A stretch of DNA of 64,000 nt, from NCBI RefSeq assembly GCF_014648135.1, contig NZ_BMQN01000001.1, positions 682,001-746,000 on the forward strand, read 5' to 3'. Below, one piece after another: positions 17,588-27,718 of the stretch (positions within the stretch are counted from its first letter, which is position 1; each line of letters starts with the position of its first letter). The notes beneath the pieces are model-generated. The model saw nothing but the letters and a program-made list of their open reading frames with translations. It was not told where the DNA came from and did not search any database. The position numbers were made by a program, and so were the translations under genes. Origin of the DNA: Deinococcus sedimenti. GTDB taxonomy: Bacteria; Deinococcota; Deinococci; Deinococcales; Deinococcaceae.

Positions 17588-19099
17588 TCACGATCCGCCG
17601 GACACCGCTTCGGTCACCTTCAATGGCACCACGCCGGTGAACAGGCGCGGCCAGGCCAGGTGCGGCTCGCCCAATTCCAGGCTCAGGCCGCGCCCCGCGA
17701 AGTGCGCGTCCCACACCGCCTGCACGCGCGGCGGCAGCAGCTCACGCAGGGCCGCCTCGGCGTCCGCGCGCTGCTCGCCCAGATCGAAGGGACTGGGGCT
17801 GCCCAGCCGCTCGCGGACCAGCGGCCGGACCTCACCCTGGTACAGCACGTCGTCCGCGATGCGGGCCAGCAGCGCCTCCGCTTGCGCCGCCCGGTCCGTC
17901 ACGAGCGGCGCGAGCTTCCCGAACGCCACCGCCGACCCCAGCGTGTTCCCCGCCGTGTTCCACGCGCTGAACCCCGCCAGCTCCGCCAGCGGCAGCCCCT
18001 GCATGAGCGTCCACAGCCGCGCCTCGGCGCCGTTCGGGTACGCGATGTCCGCCACGCTGACGGCCCGCCCGGCCCGCAGGTCCGCCCGCAGCGCATCCAC
18101 GAACGCCGGGAGGTGCCGGTGCGGCGTGTCCACCGTCGCGAAGTCCGGCTGACGGTGCGCCTGCCGCGTGCCCGGCGTGTTCACCGCCAGCACGAACGCC
18201 GCCTCCTGCACGGAGTCCGCCAGTCGGCACCCCGCCGCGCGCAGGTGCGCCCGCACGAGTTCCCCCGCCGGGCGATCCTCGTACAGCATCTCGGTGCCCG
18301 CCCCGCCCAGCCCACTGAAGCGCACCCACACCGGCACTTCCTCCGGGCGCAGCGCGCGGGCCAGCAGCGCGCACGGCACCTCGTCCGCGCCGGGATACAC
18401 GTCCAGGCGGTCCCACACGCCCAGCGCGTCCGCGCGGGCCTCCAGCAGACGCCGGTCGAACGCCGCCAGCCCGTACGGTGTGGTGTCGTCCAGCGTGAGA
18501 CACAGATGACTCAGCACCCCGCCCGCCAGTAGGTCCAGCGCGGCCAGATGCAGCGCCCGGTTCCGCTCGCGGGTGCCCACCCAGTCCGCCAGGATGTCCG
18601 CCGGGACCGCCGCGCGGGCCGCGTCCAGCGCCGCGCGTTCAGCCGCGCCGTGCCGCGCGTGCCGGTCGAACGTCGTCGAGTACGCCCGCAGCTCGCGGCC
18701 CCACTGGCCGTAGTACGCCTTCTCCTCGTGCGGGTCGTTGTCGTGCGCCACCCGCACGATCACCCCGAACGCGTAGATCCGCAGCGCCGGATGCGCGGCC
18801 TTCAGCTCCGCCAGGATCGCCAGCCGCTCCAGCGCACCCGACAGCGGGTCCGACACCCGCCGCGCCGGGATCATCCCGCCCAGGCACAGCGTCTCCAGGC
18901 ACACGACCAGCACGTCCGCGTCCGCCACCCCGGCCCGCAGCCACGCCCCGAGCGCCCCGGTGTCGCCCGGCGTGAAGAAGTCCGGCAGCGCCGCCGACGG
19001 AGGCACCCGAACCTCCGCACCCGTCATGCGGGCCAGCTGCACCGGCAGGTCCATGGTGGGCGGGCGGGTATCCGGCGGAACGAGCAGCACACGCGTCAT
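17588..19099 (-). CDS. DUF4127 family protein
   Basis: The 503-residue sequence matches the DUF4127 layout: LLVPPDTRPPTMDLPVQLA at the start, VVCLETLCLGGMIPARR, FGVIVRVAHDNDPHEEKAYYGQWG, then LTLDDTTPYGLAA and SVADIAYPNGAEARLW. The repeated Asp/Asn/His-rich turns suggest a metal-dependent or sugar-binding enzyme, but the function is not established to my knowledge. No signal peptide, so cytosolic. A TAGCCT -10 (19107-19112) lies 7 bases before the ATG, so it is leaderless; the much longer open frame that continues upstream overlaps another gene and is spurious. Confidence 0.83.
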   Translation of the reverse strand: MTRVLLVPPDTRPPTMDLPVQLARMTGAEVRVPPSAALPDFFTPGDTGALGAWLRAGVADADVLVVCLETLCLGGMIPARRVSDPLSGALERLAILAELKAAHPALRIYAFGVIVRVAHDNDPHEEKAYYGQWGRELRAYSTTFDRHARHGAAERAALDAARAAVPADILADWVGTRERNRALHLAALDLLAGGVLSHLCLTLDDTTPYGLAAFDRRLLEARADALGVWDRLDVYPGADEVPCALLARALRPEEVPVWVRFSGLGGAGTEMLYEDRPAGELVRAHLRAAGCRLADSVQEAAFVLAVNTPGTRQAHRQPDFATVDTPHRHLPAFVDALRADLRAGRAVSVADIAYPNGAEARLWTLMQGLPLAELAGFSAWNTAGNTLGSAVAFGKLAPLVTDRAAQAEALLARIADDVLYQGEVRPLVRERLGSPSPFDLGEQRADAEAALRELLPPRVQAVWDAHFAGRGLSLELGEPHLAWPRLFTGVVPLKVTEAVSGGS

Positions 19100-19188
19100 C
19101 CGCCCGAGGCTAGCAGGCCCCGGTGGGGCAGAGGTGCAAGGCGTGGGGGCGGCTGACCATCTCGCCGCCCCTCCGTCTTTCGGCCCGT

Positions 19189-20205
19189 TCAGGCCGTGCT
19201 TGCCGCTCCTGCCGGGCGGAGTCTGCGCCACAGCCAGTGCCCGCCGGCGATCAGCCACGCCAGGATGAACACCAGCACATACTCGATGACGGGAATGCGG
19301 ATCACCTCGTTCAGTTTGTCCCAGCCGCGTCCGCTGTACACCAGCGTCACCAGCGCCACGAACGCGGCGATGGCGGTCCAGCGCGCCCAGCGGGGCCAGC
19401 CCAGGCCGTACATCTGCGTGGCGATGAAGATCGCGCCGAACCCGAACGCGAACATCGGCCACAGGCCCTTGCCCTGCCCGTACGCCACGAGCGCGCCGTG
19501 CACGAGCACCGCGACCTCCAGACTGGTCGTCCACGCACGGTTCAGGTGCGCCCGCGTGAAGAACAGGCTGCCCTGCACGAGCAGCAGGAACATGTAGATG
19601 AACCCGATCAGGTGCCCCGGCGTGGACACCGTCGGGTGGAACCAGAAGGTGTAGATGGTCGCCCACGCGAACACGTACCCGTGGTACCGCTTCACCACGC
19701 CGATGGCACTGTCGGGCACGCCCGCGCTGCGGCCGAACAGCAGGCCCCGGCGGCGGCTCTCCATCAGGATCACCATGACGAGCAGCAGGATCACCGAGCC
19801 CTGCGAGCTGAACACGCTGACGTCCTGCGCCAGTCCGTCGTAGAAGACGTGCGTCTGGATCAGGTGCAGCAGGATGAACGCGGCGTTCACGCCCAGCGCC
19901 CACACGTTGAACCAGTGCAGTCCGTTCGTGTAGCCGGGCCGCTGCACCTGCGCGCGGTAGATCAGCCACCAGATGATCACCTGGTGCAGCAGGTACGGCA
20001 GCCACGCGCTCAGGCGCGTCCAGACGGTCGCCTCGGGCAGCTTCCAGTAGTACCAGGCGGCCCCCTGGTCCGGCAGCAGCCGCACGTCATTCAGCCGGGG
20101 GCCGAGCAGCCAGATCAGGGCGGTGAACAGAAAACTGAACGCGATGCCGCCCAGCAGCGCGCGGTTGGCCGACGGGCCGGAAGGATCAGAAACGGGTTTC
20201 TCCAC
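19189..20205 (-). CDS. Polytopic membrane protein of unknown function
   Basis: A 338-residue protein with about eight or nine membrane helices (for example near 15-32, 58-76, 90-110, 125-145, 168-190, 225-270, 300-320). His residues occur in or near helices (LHQVIIWW, LHLIQTHVFYD, YHGYVFAWATIYTFWFHP), which might bind haem or metal, but no family is recognised. The GTG start is fixed by TACGCT (20212-20217) 6 bases upstream on the minus strand. It is a single gene between the DUF4127 gene and the alpha/beta hydrolase. Confidence 0.65.
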   Translation of the reverse strand: MEKPVSDPSGPSANRALLGGIAFSFLFTALIWLLGPRLNDVRLLPDQGAAWYYWKLPEATVWTRLSAWLPYLLHQVIIWWLIYRAQVQRPGYTNGLHWFNVWALGVNAAFILLHLIQTHVFYDGLAQDVSVFSSQGSVILLLVMVILMESRRRGLLFGRSAGVPDSAIGVVKRYHGYVFAWATIYTFWFHPTVSTPGHLIGFIYMFLLLVQGSLFFTRAHLNRAWTTSLEVAVLVHGALVAYGQGKGLWPMFAFGFGAIFIATQMYGLGWPRWARWTAIAAFVALVTLVYSGRGWDKLNEVIRIPVIEYVLVFILAWLIAGGHWLWRRLRPAGAASTA

Positions 20206-20259
20206 CCCATGAGCGTACCGTGAAGTCCACGTAATCATCCACACAATCAGGAGGATGGA

Positions 20260-21033
20260 TCAGTCGTCCGCCAGCAGGAACGCCAGCGTGTCGTCCCGCA
20301 TCCGTACACTGGTGTAATGCCCGACGCCCGTATACACCGCCTCGCGCAGGGCCTCCGGGCACCCCGCCGAGGCGTAGGCCGCGCGGTAGGCCGCCACGGT
20401 GGGCGCGTGATGCTCCTCCAGTGGAAACACCGGGTCCGCCCCGCCACTCCCCAGGAACAGCGGCGTGGGCACGGCGTCCGCCGCGTGCGCCAGCGGGCGA
20501 TGCCGGTCCAGGAACGCCTGGAGGTCCGGGCGGCGCACCTCCGGCTCGTGCCACACGCCAGACGTGATCAGCGCCGCCGCCCGCGCGACCCGCGCCTCCG
20601 TCCGCGCGAGGATCTGCGCCACGTACCCGCCCATGCTGGACCCCACCACCCACACCGGCACCCGGCCGTAAGCTGCCTGCGCGGCGTCCAGCAGCGCCGG
20701 AGCCTCCGCGACCGTGCGGCGCACGCTCTCCCACACGAACTCGCGGGCGTTCAGGCCCGGCGGGGTCTCGCCCTGCCGCTCGCCGTGCAGCGCCGCGTCC
20801 GGCAGGACCACCGCCGCGCCCCACGCGGCCAGCGCGGCGTACACGCCCAGCTTGCCCTCCTTGGTCGCCCACGCGCCGTGGTGCACGACGCAGACCGCCC
20901 GCACCTCCCGGCCCGGCGCGGGGCGTTCCACCAGACACGGCACGCCCGCCAGCAGGTGCCGTTCCACCGCGTACGGCTGCCCGCCCACCAGCGGCGCGGC
21001 GTGCGGATCACCGGGATGGAACGCGCGGGTCAC
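20260..21033 (-). CDS. Alpha/beta-fold hydrolase
   Basis: A 257-residue serine hydrolase. The nucleophile elbow is VVGSSMGGYV (GxSxG), the oxyanion region HHGAWATKEGK is near residue 50, and the late His lies in GVGHYTS. An Asp in SGGADPVFP completes a plausible triad. Likely an esterase or peptidase of unknown substrate. The GTG start overlaps the stop of the upstream phosphatase gene (GTGA), making it the third gene of a tightly coupled operon led by the YkgJ protein. Confidence 0.83.
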   Translation of the reverse strand: MTRAFHPGDPHAAPLVGGQPYAVERHLLAGVPCLVERPAPGREVRAVCVVHHGAWATKEGKLGVYAALAAWGAAVVLPDAALHGERQGETPPGLNAREFVWESVRRTVAEAPALLDAAQAAYGRVPVWVVGSSMGGYVAQILARTEARVARAAALITSGVWHEPEVRRPDLQAFLDRHRPLAHAADAVPTPLFLGSGGADPVFPLEEHHAPTVAAYRAAYASAGCPEALREAVYTGVGHYTSVRMRDDTLAFLLADD

Positions 21034-21584
21034 GCCGGGAGATCCAGGCGGGTCGGCGCGCCCCCCGGCGTCCAGAGCCACACGTCCGGGTTGCGCAGCG
21101 CCGCCCACGCGTCGAAGTCCAGACCCAGCAGCAGCGCCAGGAGGTTGCCGTGGGTGACGACTACCGTCACCCCATCCGGGTCGCGGTGCGTGTCCAGCGC
21201 CGCCTGTGCGCGCCCACGGGCCGCCGCGCCGGATTCGCCGCCCGGCAGGGCCAGCGTGTCGTCCGCGAAGCTGTCCCGCAGCCGCTCGCGCCAGTCCGCG
21301 CGGGGCACGCCGGTCAGGACCCGCTCGGTCAGGCGGTCGTCGGGCGTGACCGGCAGGCCCAGTGCCGCCGCCAGCGGGGCCGCCGTGTCCACGGCACGAA
21401 GCCACGGGCTGCTGATGACCCGCGTCACGCCCAGCCCGGCCAGCGCGGGCACCAGGGATGCCGCACCCGCGTGACCCTCCGGGGTCAGTGCCGCGTCCGG
21501 TGCCTGCCCCGCCGCGCGGGCGTGCCGCACCAGCAGCAGCGTCCCCGGCGGCAGGGGAGAGGCCGACCGGGCTGGGGCGGTCAC
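21030..21584 (-). CDS. Histidine phosphatase family protein
   Basis: A 184-residue member of the phosphoglycerate-mutase-like superfamily. LLVRHARA gives the catalytic RH motif with phosphohistidine at about residue 21, [10 protein letters not shown] the second Arg, and [12 protein letters not shown] the second catalytic His. Asp in place of usual residues around PGGESG still fits the SixA/CobC/GpmB-like group. Substrate unknown. Both ends overlap neighbours by four bases (GTGA), so it is the middle gene of a translationally coupled three-gene operon. Confidence 0.83.
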   Translation of the reverse strand: MTAPARSASPLPPGTLLLVRHARAAGQAPDAALTPEGHAGAASLVPALAGLGVTRVISSPWLRAVDTAAPLAAALGLPVTPDDRLTERVLTGVPRADWRERLRDSFADDTLALPGGESGAAARGRAQAALDTHRDPDGVTVVVTHGNLLALLLGLDFDAWAALRNPDVWLWTPGGAPTRLDLPA

Positions 21585-22318
21585 GCGAATTCCAGCAGCA
21601 TGCGGTGCGCCAGCCCCCGCCCCGACGCCCGCTGCCACGCCGCGCGCGTATCCCCGGCCATGATCGCCGCCATGAACCGCTCGTCCCGCGCCAGGGTCGT
21701 CAGCACCCAGTAGTCCCCCCAGACCTCCACGCCCCAGGCGTCCACCATCGCGCGGGACGCCGTCTCCCAGATCGGTTCGCTCAGGTGCTCCAGCGGCGCG
21801 ATGAAATGCAGTTCGCCGTCCGTGCCGGGCGTCCGCGCGACCTCGCGGCGGTACTCGGCCCGCTCGCGGGCGGTCATGCGCTCCCACACGCCCGCCTCGC
21901 AGAAATGCGCCGGGAACGCACTGAACGTGTCCCGGCAGCGCGTCGGGCGCGCCTCGTAGCGGCTGCACCCCCCGGTCTCCTTATCCAGGATCGGGCAGAA
22001 TCCCACCTCGGTCCGGTGACGCTGCACGTACTCGTCGTCACTGCGGGCCGTCCGGGCATTCGCGATGGCCGCGCGGGCGTGCGCCTCCACCGCCGCCGCC
22101 AGCGTCTCATCCAGTTCGGCAGCCATCACCAGCGCCTCGGCCAGACTGACGCGGATCGGCATGTTGCAGCACGCCACGCACCCCGACGCGCAGTACACCC
22201 GCCCACCCTGACGCGCGTAGCGGTCCATCCACTCGCCCGCCCGGCGACCATACCGCCCGTACGCGCGCTGCACGGCCTCCGTCACGCCCGCGTTCACTGC
22301 CTGAACCTCGTCCCTCAT
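21581..22318 (-). CDS. YkgJ family cysteine-cluster protein
   Basis: A 245-residue protein with the YkgJ zinc/iron chelating pattern: [12 protein letters not shown] near residue 43, [20 protein letters not shown] near 108, then RCRDTF and a later FCEAG. The eight or so Cys could bind a metal or Fe-S cluster; function unproven. The ATG lies 7 bases after TAGGCT (22326-22331), with no Shine-Dalgarno, so it heads a leaderless operon followed by the phosphatase and hydrolase genes with 4-base overlaps. Confidence 0.82.
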   Translation of the reverse strand: MRDEVQAVNAGVTEAVQRAYGRYGRRAGEWMDRYARQGGRVYCASGCVACCNMPIRVSLAEALVMAAELDETLAAAVEAHARAAIANARTARSDDEYVQRHRTEVGFCPILDKETGGCSRYEARPTRCRDTFSAFPAHFCEAGVWERMTARERAEYRREVARTPGTDGELHFIAPLEHLSEPIWETASRAMVDAWGVEVWGDYWVLTTLARDERFMAAIMAGDTRAAWQRASGRGLAHRMLLEFA

Positions 22319-22325
22319 GCCGCGC

Positions 22326-22387
22326 AGCCTAGAGCATCCACCCCACCCGGATCGTGCTCCGCCCGGAGCGCGCCGCGTGCGTATACT
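22326..22387. promoter_or_regulatory. Divergent leaderless promoter pair (YkgJ operon and GAF-HD operon)
   Basis: TAGGCT on the minus strand (22326-22331, 7 bases from the YkgJ ATG) and TATACT on the plus strand (22382-22387, 9 bases from the GAF-HD GTG) are the -10 elements. No strong -35 boxes are seen. Confidence 0.65.
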
Positions 22388-22396
22388 GACCGCAAC

Positions 22397-23413
22397 GTGT
22401 TCAGGCGTCCCCGCACCCCCCAGACCCCGACCGGCACTCCAGACCCGCGCAAGACCGGGACCAGCCAGGAGCCGCTCGACCCGACACGCGTGCTGGCGGA
22501 CCTAGTCTCGCGCCCCACTCAGGAAGGCGTGCTGGAAGGAGCGCTGTCCTACGCCGCGACCCTGATGGGCGGCAGCGTGCAGGGTTACGCGGTCGTCCGG
22601 CGCGGTCAGGACCGCGTCGCCGCCGTGTTCGGCGGGTACCCCAAGAGCCTGCTGGGCCTCGCCCTGACCGGCCCCTGGGCGCAGATGCGCTCCCGGGTCG
22701 TCCCGGACGGCAGCCGCGAACTGTTCGACACCAACGGCCCCGACATCAGCGCTCAGCTGGAGGAGGCTGGACTGCGGGACGTGAAGATCAGCCTCGTCGT
22801 GCCACTCAGCGTCCGGGGACGTCACCTCGGCGCCCTGATCCTCGACCGCACCACCCCGGACGGCATCGCGCCCGCCGCTCAGGAGGCCGTGACCAAATGG
22901 GCTGCCGCGGTGGCCCCGATCCTCAGCATCCTCGAAGGCCGCGAGGAATGGAAACAGGCCGCCCGGCAGCTCACCGGTGCGCTGGTCGAGGCGGTCGAGA
23001 GTCAGGACTTCGACTCTCTGGGCCACGCGCAGTCCGTCACGGACGTCAGCCTGAAACTGGGCCGCGCGGTCGGCCTGACCGAACGTGAACTGGAGGAACT
23101 GTGGTTCGCGTCCATGCTGCACGACATCGGCAAGATCCACGGCGAGCAGGGGCACGCGCAGGTCGGCGCCAACTTCCTGCACGGCGTGCCCCACCTGACC
23201 GAGGCGCAGAAGGCCGTCCGCCACCACCACGAACGCTACGACGGTCAGGGTGAACCCGACAAGCTGAGTGGTGAGGACATCCCCCTGTACGCCCGCATCC
23301 TGGCCGTCGCGAACGCCTACGTGCGCCTGGGCGGCCTGGACCGCCTGAAACCCCAGGCGGGCAAGGGACTCGACGCTCGTCTCGTGGGTCTGCTGGAGAA
23401 ACTTCCGCAGTGA
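22397..23413 (+). CDS. GAF and HD-domain phosphohydrolase (degenerate HD-GYP-like)
   Basis: A 338-residue soluble protein. Residues about 35-185 look like a GAF sensor domain ([15 protein letters not shown]...[20 protein letters not shown]). Residues about 195-335 are an HD domain: [20 protein letters not shown] (HD), and [13 protein letters not shown] where the GYP of HD-GYP c-di-GMP phosphodiesterases is GEP. It could degrade c-di-GMP, relevant to the riboswitch at 4.5 kb, or be a non-catalytic sensor. The GTG start follows TATACT (22382-22387) by 9 bases. The kinase gene begins 19 bases downstream, probably cotranscribed. Confidence 0.8.
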   Translation: MFRRPRTPQTPTGTPDPRKTGTSQEPLDPTRVLADLVSRPTQEGVLEGALSYAATLMGGSVQGYAVVRRGQDRVAAVFGGYPKSLLGLALTGPWAQMRSRVVPDGSRELFDTNGPDISAQLEEAGLRDVKISLVVPLSVRGRHLGALILDRTTPDGIAPAAQEAVTKWAAAVAPILSILEGREEWKQAARQLTGALVEAVESQDFDSLGHAQSVTDVSLKLGRAVGLTERELEELWFASMLHDIGKIHGEQGHAQVGANFLHGVPHLTEAQKAVRHHHERYDGQGEPDKLSGEDIPLYARILAVANAYVRLGGLDRLKPQAGKGLDARLVGLLEKLPQ

Positions 23414-23432
23414 GCGGCCCGCAGATGACCGC

Positions 23433-24272
23433 ATGACGCTCCGCACCACCCACCCCGGCGAACCCCCCACCCCGCGCTTCCCGAACCTGGAGGCGCGGTT
23501 CGGTCCCCTGACTCCCGTGGACGCCGGCATGCAGAGTCGCGTGTACGCCACGCAGGACGGACAGACGGTCATCAAGGTGTACCGCAACCATCAGGGCGAG
23601 CACGGCGTGGAAGCCGAGAACATGCGCCGCGCCGGGATGGGTGACCGCGTGATCGACGCGCTGGAAGTCGACGGGATCGAGGCGCTGATCATGCGCCGCT
23701 TCGACGGTCACCCCCTGCGCGCCCCGGACCTGCCCCGCGCGCTGCCGCAGCTGCAGGCCAGCCTGAACGCCCTGCACGGCATCACCCAGGGCCGCGTGAA
23801 CCTGCGCCGCGTGCAGGACCGCCTGCGCCGCTTCCGCAGCGCCCTGGCCGCCTACCCCCTGGACGACCTGTTCGACGCCGTCGAGATCCCACTGGACCGC
23901 GGCCTGCTCGACCAGCCCGCCGCGTTCTGCCACCTGGACCTCTGGCACGACAACATCCTGATCAGCGAGGCCGACGGCGAGGTGCTGATCATCGACTGGA
24001 CGAAGGCCGACTGGGACGACCCGCTGCGGGACCTCGCGCTGCTCAAGACCGGCACCCTCGACCTGCTGCCCCCCGACGAGAGCCTGCAGGCCGCGCTGAG
24101 CTTCCTGCCGGACCACGCGCCCGCCACCCTGACCCGTTACCGCGCGTACCTCGCCATGACCACCCTGCATGACCTGTACTGGTTCCTGATGAACGAACCC
24201 TACGAGTTCGAGGGCCAGCGCGACCAGAAGGTCCCGCGTGCCCGGCACGCCCTGGCCCGCCTGCCCGGATAG
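23433..24272 (+). CDS. Aminoglycoside phosphotransferase (APH/choline kinase) family protein
   Basis: A 279-residue kinase-fold protein. [20 protein letters not shown] provides the glycine-rich loop and ATP-binding Lys (about 43-50). [12 protein letters not shown] is the Brenner catalytic loop with Asp base, and [18 protein letters not shown] supplies the metal-binding Asp. The family phosphorylates small molecules, but this member's substrate is unknown and there is no reason to call it a resistance gene. It sits 19 bases after the GAF-HD gene. Confidence 0.82.
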   Translation: MTLRTTHPGEPPTPRFPNLEARFGPLTPVDAGMQSRVYATQDGQTVIKVYRNHQGEHGVEAENMRRAGMGDRVIDALEVDGIEALIMRRFDGHPLRAPDLPRALPQLQASLNALHGITQGRVNLRRVQDRLRRFRSALAAYPLDDLFDAVEIPLDRGLLDQPAAFCHLDLWHDNILISEADGEVLIIDWTKADWDDPLRDLALLKTGTLDLLPPDESLQAALSFLPDHAPATLTRYRAYLAMTTLHDLYWFLMNEPYEFEGQRDQKVPRARHALARLPG

Positions 24273-24320
24273 CCCGCTCCTCTGCCCCGGGCCGGGTCGG
24301 ACGACCCCGGAGGCGCGGGG

Positions 24321-24326
24321 TATGGT
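24321..24326 (+). promoter_or_regulatory. Leaderless -10 element of upp
   Basis: TATGGT lies exactly 6 bases before the upp ATG, so transcription should start at or beside the start codon. No Shine-Dalgarno precedes the gene. Confidence 0.7.
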
Positions 24327-24332
24327 GAAGGC

Positions 24333-24956
24333 ATGGTTACTGTCGTCACCCACCCCCTCGTGCAACACAAGCTCTCGGTCATGCGTGACGTGCGCACCGG
24401 CGTGAAGGAATTCCGCGAACTGGCCAGCGAGGTCAGCCTGCTCCTCGCCTACGAGGCCATGCGCGACCTGGAAACCACCCAGGAGGAAGTCACGACGCCC
24501 ATCACCACCGCCGAGTTCCCCATGCTCAGCGGCAAGAAGCTGGCGCTGGTCGCCATCCTGCGCGCCGGGCTGATCATGACCGACTCGATCGTGCAACTCG
24601 TGCCCGCCGCGAAGGTCGGCCACATCGGCCTGTACCGCGACCCCGAGACCCTCGAACCCGTCGCGTACTACAACAAGCTCCCCACCGACATCGCCGAACG
24701 CCGCGTGTTCCTCACCGACCCCATGCTCGCCACCGGGGGCAGCGCCAGCGCCGCCATCGCCAGCCTGAAAGCCGCCGGGGCCACTAGCATCAAACTCATG
24801 TGCATCCTCGCCGCGCCCGAGGGCGTCGCCGTGATCGAACGCGACCACCCGGACGTGGAGATCGTCGTCGCCGCCCTGGACTCTCACCTCAACGACCACG
24901 GGTACATCGTCCCTGGTCTGGGCGACGCGGGCGACCGCATCTACGGCACCAAGTAA
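24333..24956 (+). CDS. upp: Uracil phosphoribosyltransferase
   Basis: Converts uracil and PRPP to UMP in pyrimidine salvage. The 207-residue length equals bacterial Upp. [14 protein letters not shown] at the N-terminus, [10 protein letters not shown], and the PRPP loop [18 protein letters not shown] are diagnostic, and the C-terminus [18 protein letters not shown] is the conserved uracil-binding flap. Leaderless (TATGGT 6 bases before the ATG). It is followed by about 65 bases before the leu leader promoter and appears monocistronic. Confidence 0.96.
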   Translation: MVTVVTHPLVQHKLSVMRDVRTGVKEFRELASEVSLLLAYEAMRDLETTQEEVTTPITTAEFPMLSGKKLALVAILRAGLIMTDSIVQLVPAAKVGHIGLYRDPETLEPVAYYNKLPTDIAERRVFLTDPMLATGGSASAAIASLKAAGATSIKLMCILAAPEGVAVIERDHPDVEIVVAALDSHLNDHGYIVPGLGDAGDRIYGTK

Positions 24957-25010
24957 CGCGCCCGAACGCCCGTTTTTAGACAACCCGCCCGCCCCACCTG
25001 AACCGGCGCT

Positions 25011-25016
25011 TACGCT
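25011..25016 (+). promoter_or_regulatory. -10 element of the leu attenuator transcript
   Basis: TACGCT lies 6 bases before the ATG of the leader peptide, placing the predicted transcription start at that ATG. The leader peptide would therefore be translated from a leaderless message. Confidence 0.75.
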
Positions 25017-25022
25017 GGGGCC

Positions 25023-25067
25023 ATGACCGCGTTCAGCCTTCTTCTTACCCGTCCTCCGGTGGAGTGA
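25023..25067 (+). CDS. leuL: Leucine attenuator leader peptide
   Basis: A 14-codon ORF encodes M-T-A-F-S-L-L-L-T-R-P-P-V-E. Three consecutive leucines all use CTT, a codon otherwise scarce in this GC-rich DNA, so the ribosome will pause there when charged Leu-tRNA is low. It is the control peptide of a transcription attenuator 90 bases ahead of leuA. Bases 25051-25059, just after the Leu codons, are perfectly complementary to 25096-25104 in the terminator. A stalled ribosome would leave them free to form an antiterminator, whereas a ribosome at the TGA would cover them. The start is set by a TACGCT -10 six bases upstream. Confidence 0.9.
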   Translation: MTAFSLLLTRPPVE

Positions 25068-25093
25068 ACGGCAAGGAGAACCGCGCCTGAACC

Positions 25094-25123
25094 CCCCGGA
25101 GGACTCAACCCTCCGGGGTTTTT
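25094..25123 (+). terminator. leuA attenuator terminator
   Basis: A perfect 9-bp stem CCCCGGAGG/CCTCCGGGG with a 7-base loop is followed by TTTTT, the clearest intrinsic terminator in the window. Its left arm can alternatively pair with 25051-25059 (GTCCTCCGG with CCGGAGGAC, 9 bp) in the leader peptide, giving mutually exclusive terminator and antiterminator forms. Confidence 0.92.
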
Positions 25124-25156
25124 CATTGCCCACCCACCCGCTACCAGGAGCCGCCC

Positions 25157-26710
<1,554 letters not shown>

Positions 26711-26754
26711 GGCCATAGTCGAAAGATGACGGTTCCGCCGCTGCGCGGCTGATG

Positions 26755-26787
26755 GACGGGGAGGCTGGGCGGACCGGCCTCCCCGTC
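26755..26787 (+). terminator. Hairpin after leuA
   Basis: An 11-bp perfect stem GACGGGGAGGC/GCCTCCCCGTC with an 11-base loop follows leuA and precedes the small monooxygenase gene. No U-tract follows, so it may terminate weakly or stabilise the 3' end. Confidence 0.55.
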
Positions 26788-26804
26788 ATCTGGAAGGAGA
26801 ATGC

Positions 26805-27101
26805 ATGATCCTGGAAATCGCCCTGCTACAGATCCGCCCCGGCCAGACGGCCGAGTTCGAGGCGGCATTCGCCAAGGCACAGAACATCATCGCGGGGATG
26901 CACGGGTACGTCCGGCATGAGCTTCAACGCTGCCTGGAGGACGACCACCGTTACGCCCTGCTCGTCTGGTGGGCTACGCTGGAGGACCACACCGTGGGCT
27001 TCCGCGGCAGCGCCGAATACCAGAGGTGGCGCGCCCTGCTGCACCACTTCTACGACCCATTCCCGACCGTGGAACACTTCACGCAGGTGGAGCTGGGCTG
27101 A
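26805..27101 (+). CDS. Antibiotic biosynthesis monooxygenase (ABM) domain protein
   Basis: A 98-residue ferredoxin-like-fold protein typical of the ABM superfamily. ILEIALLQIRPGQTAEFEAAF is the first strand and helix, RHELQRCLEDDHRYALLVWW the central pair, and FRGSAEYQRWRALLHHFYDPFP the conserved C-terminal helix with His. Such proteins form dimers and may oxidise quinol-like or haem-like substrates; this one's role is unknown. An AAGGAG Shine-Dalgarno lies 8 bases before the ATG, so it is a normal leadered gene, separated from leuA by a hairpin. Confidence 0.8.
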   Translation: MILEIALLQIRPGQTAEFEAAFAKAQNIIAGMHGYVRHELQRCLEDDHRYALLVWWATLEDHTVGFRGSAEYQRWRALLHHFYDPFPTVEHFTQVELG

Positions 27102-27104
27102 GCG

Positions 27105-27680
27105 TCACACCGTCACGAGGCCCAGGGCGATGCCGCGCGCGACCGCCCCGGCGCGGCTCTGGACGCCCAGCTTGGAGTACAGCGCCTGCACGTGGAATTT
27201 CACGGTGCTCTCGCTGACGCCCAGGTCCCGCGCGGCGCGTTTGTTGCTGAGGCCCTCGGCGAGCAGCGCCAGCACGTCGCGTTCGCGGGGCGTGAGGGTC
27301 ACCTCGCCGGACGGGAGGAGCGGTTCGTCGTCGGGCGGGGCCAGCCACGCGGGCGGCAGCGTCACCAGTCCCGCCACTGTGCTGTGCACCGCCGCGATCA
27401 GTTCGGCGGGCGTCGCGTCGGCAGGCAGGGACGCCCAGCCGTGCGGGCAGAGGTCAGGCAGGACCTCCACCCACGCGCGGGACCCCAGCGACACGACCGC
27501 CGCGCCGTCCAGGGGTGAGGGGTCGTCCAGCCACGCGTCGTCCACGATCAGTACATCCGGTTCGTGGCCGTCCTGCGCGGTCAGGAACCCCGCGCCGCCC
27601 AGGATCGCCGCCACGCCCGCCGCGAGGACCGCCGAATCCAGCGTGACGAGTATGGTGGGCAGGACAGGTGCGGCGGTCAT
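27105..27680 (-). CDS. LuxR-type response regulator with degenerate receiver
   Basis: A 191-residue regulator. The C-terminal domain is a clear LuxR/NarL helix-turn-helix: LTPRERDVLALLAEGLSNKR, then ARDLGVSESTVKFHVQALYS. The N-terminal 110 residues resemble a receiver (ILVTLDSAVL...VLIVDDAW) but lack a full acidic triad and may not be phosphorylated. The start follows TACGAT (27686-27691) by 5 bases, and an earlier ATG 12 codons upstream would precede that element. It lies 38 bases downstream of the PDZ protease gene on the same strand, so it may respond to envelope state. No partner kinase is nearby. Confidence 0.83.
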   Translation of the reverse strand: MTAAPVLPTILVTLDSAVLAAGVAAILGGAGFLTAQDGHEPDVLIVDDAWLDDPSPLDGAAVVSLGSRAWVEVLPDLCPHGWASLPADATPAELIAAVHSTVAGLVTLPPAWLAPPDDEPLLPSGEVTLTPRERDVLALLAEGLSNKRAARDLGVSESTVKFHVQALYSKLGVQSRAGAVARGIALGLVTV

Positions 27681-27718
27681 GCCTGATCGTACCGGGACGG
27701 GCGCGCGGGTCGTCACGG

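Noticed and set aside
23433..24272. Antibiotic-resistance call for the APH-family kinase
   Set aside because: Family membership alone does not imply aminoglycoside modification. Context and sequence give no resistance hint.
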